DNA of 64,000 nt from Anomaloglossus baeobatrachus (Eukaryota > Chordata > Amphibia > Anura > Aromobatidae), in the NCBI RefSeq assembly GCF_048569485.1, contig NC_134355.1, forward strand, positions 391,236,361 to 391,300,360. Reading direction: 5' to 3'. Below, piece after piece: positions 11,438 through 21,835 of the stretch. A model generated the notes under the pieces. The model was given only the letters and a program-made list of their open reading frames with translations. It ran no database searches and was not told the DNA's origin. The first letter of the stretch is position 1. Each line of letters begins with the position of its first letter. A program made the translations under genes and the position numbers.

Positions 11438-13319
11438 TCAACTATATCCATTACGGAGCTACACAGAAAACCTGTAGTATATCCATTTTCCTGTTCAGGG
11501 TTAAAAATCTAACTTCATATCAAAACCCCTGGTGTGTTTGTTATTGTGGAATCATTTTTTTTTGTGACTAGCAAGGTTTTTGTATTTTATAGCAGTAATG
11601 TAGAAGGTTGTGCTACTGTGCAGGTAATATGGAGACAGAAAATAGAAATTATGTGTTTTTAACATGTAAATTAACATAGATGTTACAAAGCAGAATGAAA
11701 ATCGGGCCATTTAATTATTAGAGAAAGTATATGCTTGGACTATATTCATAGGGCCAGATACTAAGGTGAGATAAACATGCGTATAAGTGGAAATTGTTCT
11801 GTTGTTCCCCTGAATATTATTCTGCTTCATACCATACAGCATTAACGCAATGTTAGTATTTCTGAGACAGATATACACCCTGCAACATTAAAAGGCTTGA
11901 ATTGTGTTCTCCTGTAAAGTCATTTCAATCTTCCCCAGTCTTCTAATATCAATGGTTTTCATCTCCCATTTCAGCACATGAACGAGTCAAGGCTTACTGT
12001 ATGTTTAAATAGCTGCTGCAAGGAAATTGCATTGTACCTATGGATCCAATTATAGAAGCCCAAAGCCGAGGGGATGACTGTATGCAGTTGTATACATTCT
12101 TGTCAATGTATTTTTTCATTTGCAGTCATGTCTGTGTATACAGCAGAGCAGAAGTGGATGTCAAAGATAAGAGACATTCTTTGTTCAGTAGTAGTTCTTT
12201 GATTTACAGAAATTTTTGAAGACGGCAAACATTATATTTGTGTTCTTCTAATAAGGAGAATACAACTGTTGATATGCCATTGTATAGGTGGTTCATTATT
12301 AGGAACATTGCCACTTTGGTGTGAACCACTGCATGTAGTCTTTTAACTTAAAGATGAGAAGAAATATGTCAGCTGCAATTTTATGTTTGTAATGCAGCCC
12401 ATGAAAAAGAGATGCCGCTATTTATACTGGCGGCAACTCCATATTATTTCATTAATCACATTCCATGGCTTCTCTTTTTCTTTCCAGCTCTAATTATCAT
12501 CCAGTGGCACAGATGTTTCCTCATTTCCATGTTCAATATACGGCCATTTGTCACTTTTCTCACTAGTTTTTCCAGTGCCTATAGCATTAGTCTCTGCCTT
12601 TCAGTAGACAATCCCTCGGAATTAACACATCTCCTCCACATTGTGATGGTTATAATTCATTTGAGAGCATCGGATAACATTATCATGGCTTTTGTTCCAA
12701 ACAATGCTCACATCTGTGAAAGGGAACGTTGTGGTGCCGAAGATAATGCACACTACAATACAAATGATTTTCTATTAACCATTCCAACTCCTATGTAGCT
12801 GGTCTATGAATTAGTTTACACAAATCTAAATAGTAAGAAATAGACATTAATAACTGAGTTTTGAGCATCCAGAGGACCATGGTGAAAAGTTGAAAAAAGT
12901 ATTGCTTGTTTATTAGCTAAATGAATTGTGCATAAATACCTGTAACTGGGTTGGCATGTGCTATTTTACATTATAGACCCACGTGCACATCACTGTTTTG
13001 TATATGGGATTGATATTTTACAATCTCAAAAAATTCCATAAACTTTGTATAGAGCATTGAAAAAAGCAGGGTGGATCATCTCTCTATGTGTAGCAAAAAA
13101 AAGTCATCAGCTCATCAATGGATATGGAAGTCCATGGATTCGAAAAACATTCCTTAATGCTTGGATAATCAGGGCCGGGGCTGTCAACCCCGGATAAATT
13201 CAGCAGCAAACGGAAAATAGGTGGAATTCGACACCTGTATCATAAAGCATTTCTTTATTAGGCTGCAATTAGCCAAAACTGTTAAATTATGCGTTTTGAA
13301 CTCTAGGTTCTTAATCACA
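11438..13319. other. No feature recognised
   Basis: Low-complexity-poor, AT-rich sequence. The longest open frame (12412-12798, plus, 128 codons) has a hydrophobic start but no homology I recognise and no splice context. No transposon ends are seen. Confidence 0.5.
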
Positions 13320-13545
13320 GGTGCAGCACGGTGGTTCAGTGCTTCACATTGCATCTTACTGTCCTGGGGTCCTGGGTTCAAATCCCACAAAGGACAACAT
13401 CTACAAAGAGTTTTTATGCTCTCCCTATGTTTCTATAGGTTTCCTTCCACACTACAAATACAAACTGTGAGCCCCAGTGGGAACAGTGATGATGATGTAT
13501 GCAGTGCGCTGTGGAATTAATGGTGCCACAAAAGTGAACAAAATA
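13320..13545 (+). mobile_element. tRNA-derived SINE (V-SINE-like)
   Basis: The head looks like a tRNA gene: an A-box-like GGTGGTTCAGTGC near 13330 and a clear B box GGGTTCAAATCCC near 13376. It is followed by the body GACAACATCT-CAAAGAGTTT-TATG-TCTCCC, then GTGAGCCCCAGTGGG and GATGATGATGTATG-A-TGCGCTGTGGAAT. This order is typical of the abundant vertebrate/amphibian SINEs with an internal polymerase III promoter. It is a retroposon, not a functional tRNA gene. Confidence 0.88.
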
Positions 13546-14909
13546 AATAAAATCATATGGAGACTTCATAGCCACAATCTTTAAATCATTATTGTCCCAT
13601 CAGTCTAAATGGCACTAATGAGCAGCATACCACCTATCCTAAGGATAGTTGATCAAGGGTAGAGTCACACTAGCGAATAGCATTCGATACGAGAGCATCA
13701 GATGTGTTATGCTAATGATCGTCAGCTCCTGCTCTGCTGTGAGCGTGAGCCGAGTGCCATGTAACGGTGATCCGATCCAGAGATTGGATCACAGCTGCGG
13801 AGGAGAGGGAGGGATTAATCTCCCAATCTCCACCATTGTCAGCCTGTGACTATATCGCTCTGCACTTCAATGACATCTGAATGCAGTGCAATGTGAGATT
13901 TTCTTACATTGGCTTCGCGCGAGTCATACGCCAGAGTGACTCAACCCTAATTGTTATGGTGAGACAACTGCTTTAGAATGAGAAAATCTTCCTTTTTCTC
14001 TTTGAGGGATTATCGGACCATAAATTCTTTCCATATACAGCACAAGAAAAGATATTTAACCCATTCCAAACATGATGATTTTCTGTTTTTGCCCTTTTAT
14101 TATTCCTTTCTTATTCTAAGAGCCATATTTTTTTTTTCATTTCACCATTGATATCGCTCATTTTTTTTGTAAAATGAGTTGTACTTTTGAAAAACATCAT
14201 CTATTTTACCATGCAATGTACTGGATAATGGGAAAAAAAGAAAATACAAATGCAGCAAAATGGCAAAAATTTTGTTGACCTGGCAATATGATTTTCCCTG
14301 ATTTTGTCTGAAGAACTGACGTTTTATTGTTCCCATCTTGAGATACATACATTGTTTTGATCAATTATATAGTAAATAGTATATAGTAAAAATCGTTGTC
14401 TCCTATGAACACCAACCAGAGGATGGTCTTCGTAAGAATACAGTTGTGACACTCACAGGTGTTTTGAGCAGAACACTTGCTTCATCAATTTGAGCCTCAC
14501 AATTGATTGACTGATGGGAGCATTAAACAGTGCACTTCCCAGCCAGCAAGCTATGTATACCACTGTAAGAGGTTAACAGCATCAAGCAGAGCTCAGCTCC
14601 ACCAATGATGGTTAGAGGCAATGATGGCTGAATAACACAACCATCATCTGCTAAGACAGAGGAGCTAAGCCCACATAAAAGTATAGGCCTGACATATGAC
14701 AAGCTGGTATGTCATATGTCAGGAAAGATATAAGGATTCTTTTCTCTGACTCAAGTAAAGGGGAGTGAAAAATAACTTAAGGATTTAAATAGTGAATGTT
14801 GAAATGAGAATATGCATTGCTGCCCAGAAAACGTGGAAATTTATTTTTTTGAGAAATAATGAATTATTTTGCAAATAAAATTGGCCAAATTTACTCGAGC
14901 CCAGTTACC
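13546..14909. other. Mostly unassigned; minor repeat fragment
   Basis: No gene is seen. 14800-14900 shares blocks (ATGCATTGCTG, AAAATTGGCCA) with the repeats at 5690-5982 and 47690-48010. 14690-14725 has a short palindrome around TGACATATGAC/GTCATATGTCA. Confidence 0.45.
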
Positions 14910-15560
14910 ATGCCAAAGTATAACTCTCAAATGGGTCCTAATCTAAATGTCTGCCTGCATCAACTGGTCACTATGGATGAGACTCGGATTTATTTGTATG
15001 ACCCTGGTGCAAAAATCGGCCACTAAGGTGATGGCATCTGTGTTCTGTGATAAGGAGGGTGTGCTGCTAGTGGACTACCTTCAAAAGGGTTCCACCACCA
15101 ATGCAAGGTATTACATTGAACTTTTGGACCAATTGAAGGCAGCTCTGAAGGCCACATGATGTGGCAAGCTGTCCAAAGGAATCTTGTTCCTGCAAAGCAG
15201 CGCCTCCGCTCACACTGCACAAGCGACGAAAGCAAAACTGGCAGAGCTGGCCTACCAGCTGGTTGACTACCCACCTTATTCACCAGATCTAGCTCCCTCT
15301 GACTATCATCTGTTTCCAAACCTGAAGAAACACCTCAAGGGTACAAAATTTCACACCATTTCTGGTGCCATGATTTCTACGGATGCCTGGTTTGAGGCAC
15401 AACCAAAATCTTTCTTTTTGCTAGGCTTACAGAACTTGGAATACCAATGTAAGAAGTGTGTTGACATCAGTGGAGACTATGTAGAATAAATGTAAAGTTT
15501 CATCTTCCTATCTCGTTTCTTTCTGGGTAAAGCCAAAGACTTATTAGCAGCCCCTTGTAG
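14910..15560 (+). mobile_element. Mariner element, 3' half
   Basis: The transposase remnant begins near the first catalytic Asp (MDET, about 14970) and runs to GDYVE and a stop at 15487-15489. A 3' untranslated part follows, ending in an inverted-repeat-like AGCAGCCCCTTGTAG at 15546-15560. The 5' inverted repeat and the DNA-binding domain are absent, so the copy is 5'-truncated. Confidence 0.88.
14947..15489 (+). pseudogene. Mariner transposase catalytic domain, broken
   Basis: Mariner transposases cut and rejoin DNA with a DD34D triad. Here the first Asp is visible in the TMDET segment, followed by CDKEGVLLVDYLQKGST and YYIELLDQLKAALKA. The second Asp region reads FLQSSASAH where mariners have FLQDNASAH, so the second catalytic residue is lost. 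The third Asp remains in SPDLAPSDYHLFPNLK. There is a stop near 15157-15159, and reading passes to another frame after it (15184 onwards). The gene is dead but clearly of the vertebrate mariner type. Confidence 0.92.
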
Positions 15561-16149
15561 TTATGGTGCTGTGGAGACAAAGCTGCCTTATATTGCAGCA
15601 TTAGGTGTCTACAATTCGGGCGTGCACCTCATAGTGCTGCTTGCATGAAAAAGTAAACAGGAATGGCCACTCTCCAGCAATTAGGAAGTTAAGAAACTGA
15701 TGGAAGTCTAAATCACCTTTCATTCACAGCAGTACCTATACAGGGATTGAAGTCACTGCTGACTGGTGGAGCAAGTTGACAGAGGGGTAGTCGTACATCT
15801 GGATCAAGGCCAGAGGGAAGTAATCAAGGATGAAATAAGTAGGCAGTGACAGTCACGAGAATAACTGGGTTAAAATCCAGTAGGATAGAAATAAAGACAA
15901 ATTTGGCACGTTCAAAATGGGATAATTCAAGTTCAAGTGTAAACCAAGGGTCAGATGTAAAAATTATAAAGAACTCATGTCAGGTATCTGGAATATAATA
16001 GGGAATAGTGTACAAGGATAAGTATCAAATCCTAATATATATGATGAAAACTATAATCAGCTGGTCATTGATATAGTCTGCCTAGAAGGTGAAACAGAAA
16101 CGTCAATCTTATTCTAACAGCACAGCAGAATATTGTTTTAAGAGCACAT
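15561..16149. other. No feature recognised
   Basis: Unassigned sequence between the mariner relic and the next Tc1-like element. No coding, RNA or terminal-repeat signal is seen. Confidence 0.5.
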
Positions 16150-16363
16150 AAGAGACGCCAAAGCAATGCTGAATCAATTATTGCAAATTTTCAAATGTCC
16201 TATGGCATTAACATCAGCTGAAAAAACTGTGCCTCATGGGTTTCATGGGCTTCATGGCATGCATTTCCATGACTATGCAACCGTATGCAAGCCTTGCATC
16301 ACCAAGCACAGGTCAAGCTTTGGAGCACAATCGAACGCTTTGGATGGAGTTGTGTAAACCCAC

Positions 16364-17183
16364 TGTAGTGCCCCTGCGGTCATGCTACTAAGATCTGCAA
16401 CATGGTTCCTGGAGTCCTAGCTCTGGCTAAACCGACAGACACCTAAAACACTCACACAACACCACCCTGGACCACAAGAGGGCAGTATCAGAGGGTTGGC
16501 CGTCCTATAGTGGAAAGCCTGCCCAGGAAGTGGAGGTTGCCTAGGAGGTGTATATCCAACCCTCCTGTAGCTAGGTCCCTAGAGGGAAGGGGAAGAGTTG
16601 ATGGGTGGAGGAGAAAAGTCCAGATGGAGAGAGGAGAAGGAGGGAGGAGAACACCCGGCTGGGTGTCAGGTCTGGGTCTGAAGATCGATTGCACGATGCC
16701 CAATAGTGGGTGCAGGCCAGGAGGGAGCCACACCATAAGAGAAGTGCACGGAAGGGGCCATAGCCAGGCTACACGGACAGAGCCGGGACAAGGGGGAACC
16801 AGGAAGCTGTCCCCAGCACCAGGGGAGTGTAACCTGTGAGTAAATCATCAGTAAAGACTCCCTGTTTCACTCGGACTTTGACTGTTTGCATTCCTTTCAG
16901 CTTGAACCTCATCCAGCACCTAGAGCACACTGGGGTTTACCCTACCTACCGAAGGGGTTAACACACTCGCTGCTGATTCCATCAGCCCCAGTCCCTCACA
17001 AGCAGCGGCGGCATCTATTCCCTTGCCGCACTACCGCAGGTGGCACCACAAACATTAACTCTTTATTATCCCTTGTAAATAGCTCCTGCTATTTCATTAA
17101 GCATCCACCATTACCCGGGTCCGGGGACCCTCGAGCCACAGTAATACCGGATCCGAGCAGCTCGGCTGCCCCACGGCACGACA
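16364..17183 (+). mobile_element. Solo LTR in the Tc1-like relic
   Basis: An 820-bp unit starts TGTAGTGCCCCTG and ends GGCACGACA. It is flanked by a perfect 4-bp duplication CCAC (16360-16363 and 17184-17187). The Tc1-like sequence reads on across the site, proving the ends. The start resembles the LTRs of the 42160 element and of 8587-9664. No internal region is present. It is a fossil LTR of a gypsy-like family. Confidence 0.86.
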
Positions 17184-17494
17184 CCACCACCACTGAGCAC
17201 TGGAGCAGTGGAAATGTCCCCTGTGCAGTAACAAATCACACTTATCCAACTGGCATTCAGATAGACAAATCTGGGCTGTTCAGGAGAATACCTGTCTGAC
17301 TGCACTGTAAAGTTTGGAGGAGGGATAGTGCCATCTGGTTAATTTCCAGGCCCTTTTAGATCCAGTGATGGAAAATCCTAATTCTTCAGCATATCAAGAG
17401 AACTTTGTAGGAACAGTTGGGGAAGGCCCCTTCCTGTTCTAGCATGTATGTACCGCAGTGCACAAAGCAAGGTCCATATGCAAGGAAGTGGATA

Positions 17495-18482
17495 CAATAG
17501 CCTGCTTATTCATATTTAACAGGGCTGGTAGAACACTACCCTCTGTTGGTCGAGGGAATTAGGTGAACTGATAAACAGCACAACTCCTCATTTGATGAGA
17601 TTCAGGGACAACAGGTCAGGTGATAGTAGTGTCACAGAAGCAAAATATAAAAGCTTGGGACAACAGAGAAGAGATGGATTTTGAGCCAAACAGAAGAAGG
17701 GAGCGAATGTGAGAGCAGGATTATGGAACGCTCACCATTCTGCTCAAGAGGCAACAGAACCTTCTGACACCCTGCAGACATCACCTGTCAACACCCCCCA
17801 GTTCAAGACTGCGCGATCAAGCCAAGAGGACCAGTCACATGACAAGACACCCTAGTTGGAAACTTTGCGGCAAAGCCGAGAAGACCAGACGTTGCCTGTC
17901 AAGACACTTGAGTTTGAAATTGCGCTGTCAAGCAAAAGAGACCACACGTCGCCTGTCAAGACCACCTAGTTCAAGACTGTGCAGTCAACCCAAGAAGACC
18001 AATTCCTGTGGGCACGCCAAGTGGGATGGGCCGATGCTTCCTGCATAGCTGTGCAGTATTTGGTGATGTGAATTAGTTTCTAAATTGTACTGTATTGCTA
18101 GTGGGCTTGTCTACCAATCATCCGCTGTTATTTTTGAAGAATAAGTTTATTGCTTAATTAAATTCGCCGTAACTGACGTTCATAGACGGTGACACTGACA
18201 ATCAAAGGAGCCTGGCGGTAGTTTAATAGGGGGTTTCTGCTGCATTAGGAAAGTGTATACCGCTGTGTTAGCTCTATTAGAAGTGTCTAAATACATGTTT
18301 ATGTATGTTTTTATTTTTACATGCCTGTTGATTCTTCTCTGACCAATCATATTGCTTATTGATTCATTTGTATTAATCCATATACTAGGCTGTTTAATTT
18401 TAAATATAATTGTAAATCACCACTTCGTTGTCCTCATCTGTGTTGCATTGCCAGTCCTCTATCTTCACGTATAAGCATAATT
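17495..18482 (+). mobile_element. Second insertion in the Tc1-like relic, LTR-like
   Basis: About 990 bp of foreign sequence interrupts the Tc1-like transposase between the GGTCCATATGCAAGGAAGTGG and AACTTGACTGGCATGCA segments. It has a TATA box (AATATAAAAGC near 17645), then a short tandem array (17784-18005, unit about 57 bp, nearly four copies, marker CCTGTCAAGACA), and an AATAA-type signal near 18140. This layout resembles an LTR with a leader. I could not find its exact ends or a target duplication. Confidence 0.5.
17784..18005 (+). repeat. ~57-bp minisatellite
   Basis: The marker CCTGTCAAGACA or close variants recur at 17784, 17838, 17895 and 17952. The copies have diverged. Confidence 0.8.
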
Positions 18483-18860
18483 GTCCTGCAAAACTTGACT
18501 GGCATGCACAGAACCCTGGCTTTACCTTTATCAAACATCTTTGAGATGAACTAGAATGAAACCAGGCCCTCTCATTCTACAGAAGTGTCCGACCTCACAG
18601 AAGTTTGCCTAGATGAATGTGAAAAATTTCTAAAAGACACAATTCAAAATCCTACAAAAAGTATTTCCAGAAGCACTATAGCTGTTACAGCTGCAAAGTA
18701 GACACCAACTCCACAGTTATGCCTATGTTGATGTAGATGCACCAATATTTTTGTCCATGTAGTGTAATTGCCATATGCAGTATAAGGGGTATGTGCAAAA
18801 TTAGAGGTGTATGTATTTAGTATTGTATTATTTTTCCTTTTTAATTGTCATTGAAACGTG

Positions 18861-19938
18861 TTTGCTAAGTATTTCAATTGGAGTCACCGATATATAGGTG
18901 CTCAGGGGAAAAAATACAGACAAATATAGAGAATACCCCGGCACACTATTACTCCCAAAAGAAGAAAATCATTCGACTGTTCATATGCAAATTTCTTTTT
19001 ATTGATCAAATTGTGCTGTAAATTATGAAAAATGATTCGTCCAAATAAGTCGACGTTTCGGCTGTAGGCCTTCGTCAGACTGGACTTTATCACTGTTAGT
19101 ATGACAGTATGCAATCACATCGAGGCGTGAGCCAAGGATTAAACAGCGGAGGACAATGCGTCAATTATGATATGTACTGTTATGAAGTTTGTATGATCTT
19201 GCTGTTAGTAAAATGTAAGCCAAGGATTATTATGTAGATGTAGGGAGTGCAGGTGTCACATGCTGTGTCAATGGAGATATCACCCCAGGGGGTTAATAGC
19301 AGGTTCCTGGACCTCACTAGCGTTAATTGTACAAAAGAATCACCTTCCCCTGCCTCACATATCACAGCCGGACTGTTGTGGGGTCCATATTCTGATCATA
19401 TCAGTAGCGGCAAATTAGTGATGTTAACCAGTAAGAGTAACCAGTAAGAGTTACCAGGCCATTTGTGTACAATATCACCGGTAGGACCGGAATCATCAGA
19501 GGCCGTTTCCACACTGGTGCTAGACGTGCGGTCTGTGAGTGCAGGATCCTCCACTCCACTCCACTGATATCTCCATTGACACAGCATGTGACACATGCAC
19601 TCCCTACATCTACATAATAGTCCTTGGCTTACATTTTACTAACAGCAAGATCATACAAACTTCATAACAGTACATATCATAATTGACGCATTGTCCTCCG
19701 CTGTTTAATCCTTGGCTCACGCCTTGATGTGATTACATACTGTCATACTAACAGTGATAAAGTCCAGTCTGACGAAGGCCTACAGCCGAAACGTCGACTT
19801 ATTTGGACGAATCATTTTTCATAATTTACAGCACAATTTGATCAATAAAAAGAAATTTGCATATGAACAGTCGAATGATTTTCTTCTTTTGGGAGTAATA
19901 GTGTGCCGGGGTATTCTCTATATTTGCTAAGTATTTCA
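18861..19938. mobile_element. Foldback retroelement-like insertion, 16-bp target duplication
   Basis: TTTGCTAAGTATTTCA occurs directly at 18861-18876 and 19923-19938, a 16-bp target duplication around an insertion at 18877-19922. Inside are two inverted arms of roughly 350 bp (about 18926-19277 and 19569-19924) with a ~290-bp loop. The arms are nearly identical. Each arm carries the motif CTGACGAAGG...CCGAAACGTCG (plus strand at 19769-19796, minus strand at 19050-19078), which resembles a hammerhead ribozyme core. Long variable target duplications and hammerhead-like terminal repeats are known from Penelope-like retroelements, so a nonautonomous Penelope-derived element is my best guess. No protein coding is present. 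Confidence 0.6.
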
Positions 19939-20178
19939 GGTGCTTTGAGACTTGACAGGTGTTTGCATGCTTCTTGCTGCCCACACAATAGCTTTTCAGC
20001 TTTGCATGGACGCAATCTATTTGTTATATATATATACACATTGTACTTAACAGTACTTGCATGGCAAAAGCAAACATCTATAGACAATAAAAATTTAAGG
20101 AAGAGTTGACAAAGTGTATACAAAAACGTGATAAGCATATACGGTGTGTTTGTGTATGTGTATATATTTATATATATA

Positions 20179-21764
20179 CAGTGCCTACAAGTAGTATTCA
20201 ACCCCTGTAGATTTAGCAGGTTTACACATTCGGAATTAACTTGGCATTGTGACATTTGGACTGTAGATCAGCCTGGAAGTGTGAAATGCACTGCAGCAAA
20301 AAAGAATGTTATTTTTTTTTTTTTTTTTTTAAATTGTGAAAAGTTTATTCAGAGGGTCATTTATTATTCAACCCCTCAATCCACCAGAATTCTGTTTGGT
20401 TCCCCTAAAGTATTAAGAAGTATTTCAGGCACAAAGAACAATGAGCTTCACATGTTTGGATTAATTATCTCTTTTTCAGCCTTTTCTGACTAATTAAGAC
20501 CCTCCCCAAACTTGTGAACAGCACTCATACTTGGTCAACATGGGAAAAACAAAGGACCATTCCAAGGCCATCAGAGACAAGATCGTGGAGGGTCACAAGG
20601 CTGGCAAGGGGTACAAAACCCTTTCCAAGGAGTTGGGCCTACCTGTCTCCACTGTTGGGAGCATCATCCGGAAGTGGAAGGCTTATGGAACTACTGTTAG
20701 CCTTCCACGGCCTGGACAGCCTTTGAAAGTTTCCACCCGTGCCGAGGCCAGGCTTGTCCGAAGAGTCAAGGCTAACCCAAGGACAACAAGGAAGGAGCTC
20801 TGGGAAGATCTCATGGCAGTGGGGACATTGGTTTCAGTCAATACCATAAGTAACATACTCCACCGCAATGGTCTCCGTTCCAGACGAGCCCGTAAGGTAC
20901 CTTTACTTTCAAAGCGTCATGTCAAGGCTCGTCTATAGTTTGCTCATGATCACTTGGAGGACTCTGAGACAGACTGGTTCAAGGTTCTCTGGTATGATGA
21001 GACCAAGATCGAGATCTTTGGTGCCAACCACACACGTGATGTTTGGAGACTGGATGGCACTGCATACGACCCCAAGATTACCATCCCTACAGTCAAGCAT
21101 GGTGGTGGCAGCATCATGCTGTGGGGCTGTTTCTCAGCCAAGGGGCCTGGCCATCTGGTCCGCATCCATGGGAAGATGGATAGCACGGCCTACCTGGAGA
21201 TTTTGGCCAAGAACCTCCGCTCCTCCATCAAGGATCTTAAGATGGGTCGTCATTTCATCTTCCAACAAGACAACGACCCAAAGCACACAGCCAAGAAAAC
21301 CAAGGCCTGGTTCAAGAGGGAAAAAATCAAGGTGTTGCAGTGGCCTAGTCAGTCTCCTGACCTTAACCCAATTGAAAACTTGTGGAAGGAGCTCAAGATT
21401 AAAGTCCAGATGAGACACCCAAAGAACCTAGATAACTTGGAAAAGATCTGCATGAAGGAGTGGGCCAAGATAACTCCAGAGACCTGTGCCGGCCTGATCA
21501 GGTCTTATAAAAGACGATTATTAGCTGTAATTGCAAACAAGGGTTATTCCACAAAATATTAAACCTAGGGGTTGAATAATAATTGACCCACATTTTTATG
21601 TTGAAAATTTATTAAAATTTAACTGAGAAACATAACTTGTTGGTTTGTAAGATTTATGCATCTGTTAATAAATCCTGCTCTTGTTTGAAGTTTGCAGGCT
21701 CTAACTTATTTGCATCTTATCAAACCTGCTAAATCTGCAGGGGGTTGAATACTACTTGTAGGCA

Positions 21765-21767
<3 letters not shown>
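20179..21767 (+). mobile_element. Tc1-like transposon, nearly intact
   Basis: It is flanked by TA on both sides, with inverted ends CAGTGCCTACAAGTAGTATT and its complement. Length is 1589 bp. It carries a full-length transposase with a single stop in the reading frame. It lies in (TA)-rich sequence, a favoured Tc1 target. The good ends and coding suggest recent activity in this lineage. Confidence 0.96.
20540..21562 (+). pseudogene. Tc1-like transposase with one internal stop
   Basis: Tc1 transposase binds the inverted repeats and moves the element by cut-and-paste. The ATG at 20540 begins MGKTKDHSKAI, the usual Tc1 start; codons upstream have no ATG. Residues 1-110 hold two helix-turn-helix segments (around GYKTLSKELGLPVSTVGSII and ELWEDL...NTISNILH) with a GRPG-like linker PRPGQP. 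The DD34E triad is complete: D153 in WYDETK, D244 in FQQDNDPKH, and E279 in NPIENLW. The length of 340 codons is normal. The only defect seen is a TAG at codon 133 (20936-20938), where relatives have Lys (AAG); the frame is unbroken on both sides of it. Confidence 0.95.

Positions 21768-21830
<63 letters not shown>
21768..21830. repeat. (AT)n microsatellite
   Basis: An AT dinucleotide run, with one CAT interruption, lies directly between the two Tc1-like elements and probably supplied the TA target for both. Confidence 0.95.

Positions 21831-21833
<3 letters not shown>

Positions 21834-21835
<2 letters not shown>

Larger units (their letters stand above)
16150..18766 (+). mobile_element. Tc1-like transposon relic split by two insertions
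   Basis: Three colinear pieces of one Tc1-like transposase region survive: 16190-16363 (around CTCATGGG, then CATCACCAAGCACA), 17188-17494 (CACTGGAGCAGTGG, then GTTTGGAGGAGGGAT, TTCCTGTTCTAGCATG, GTGCACAAAGCAAGGTCCAT) and 18483-18766 (AACTTGACTGG onwards, ending TTTTTGTCCATGTAGTGTA). The last is the 3' inverted repeat of the family. The left inverted repeat is not recognisable. The reading frame is badly decayed. Confidence 0.85.

Noticed and set aside
12412-12798. 128-codon plus-strand open frame with hydrophobic start
   Set aside because: No homology, start context, splice context or neighbour supports it.
13320-13400. tRNA gene
   Set aside because: A and B boxes are present, but the sequence continues into a SINE body and the cloverleaf is degenerate.
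17839-18048. 69-codon Lys/Arg-rich open frame
   Set aside because: Arises from the 57-bp tandem repeat, a multiple of three.
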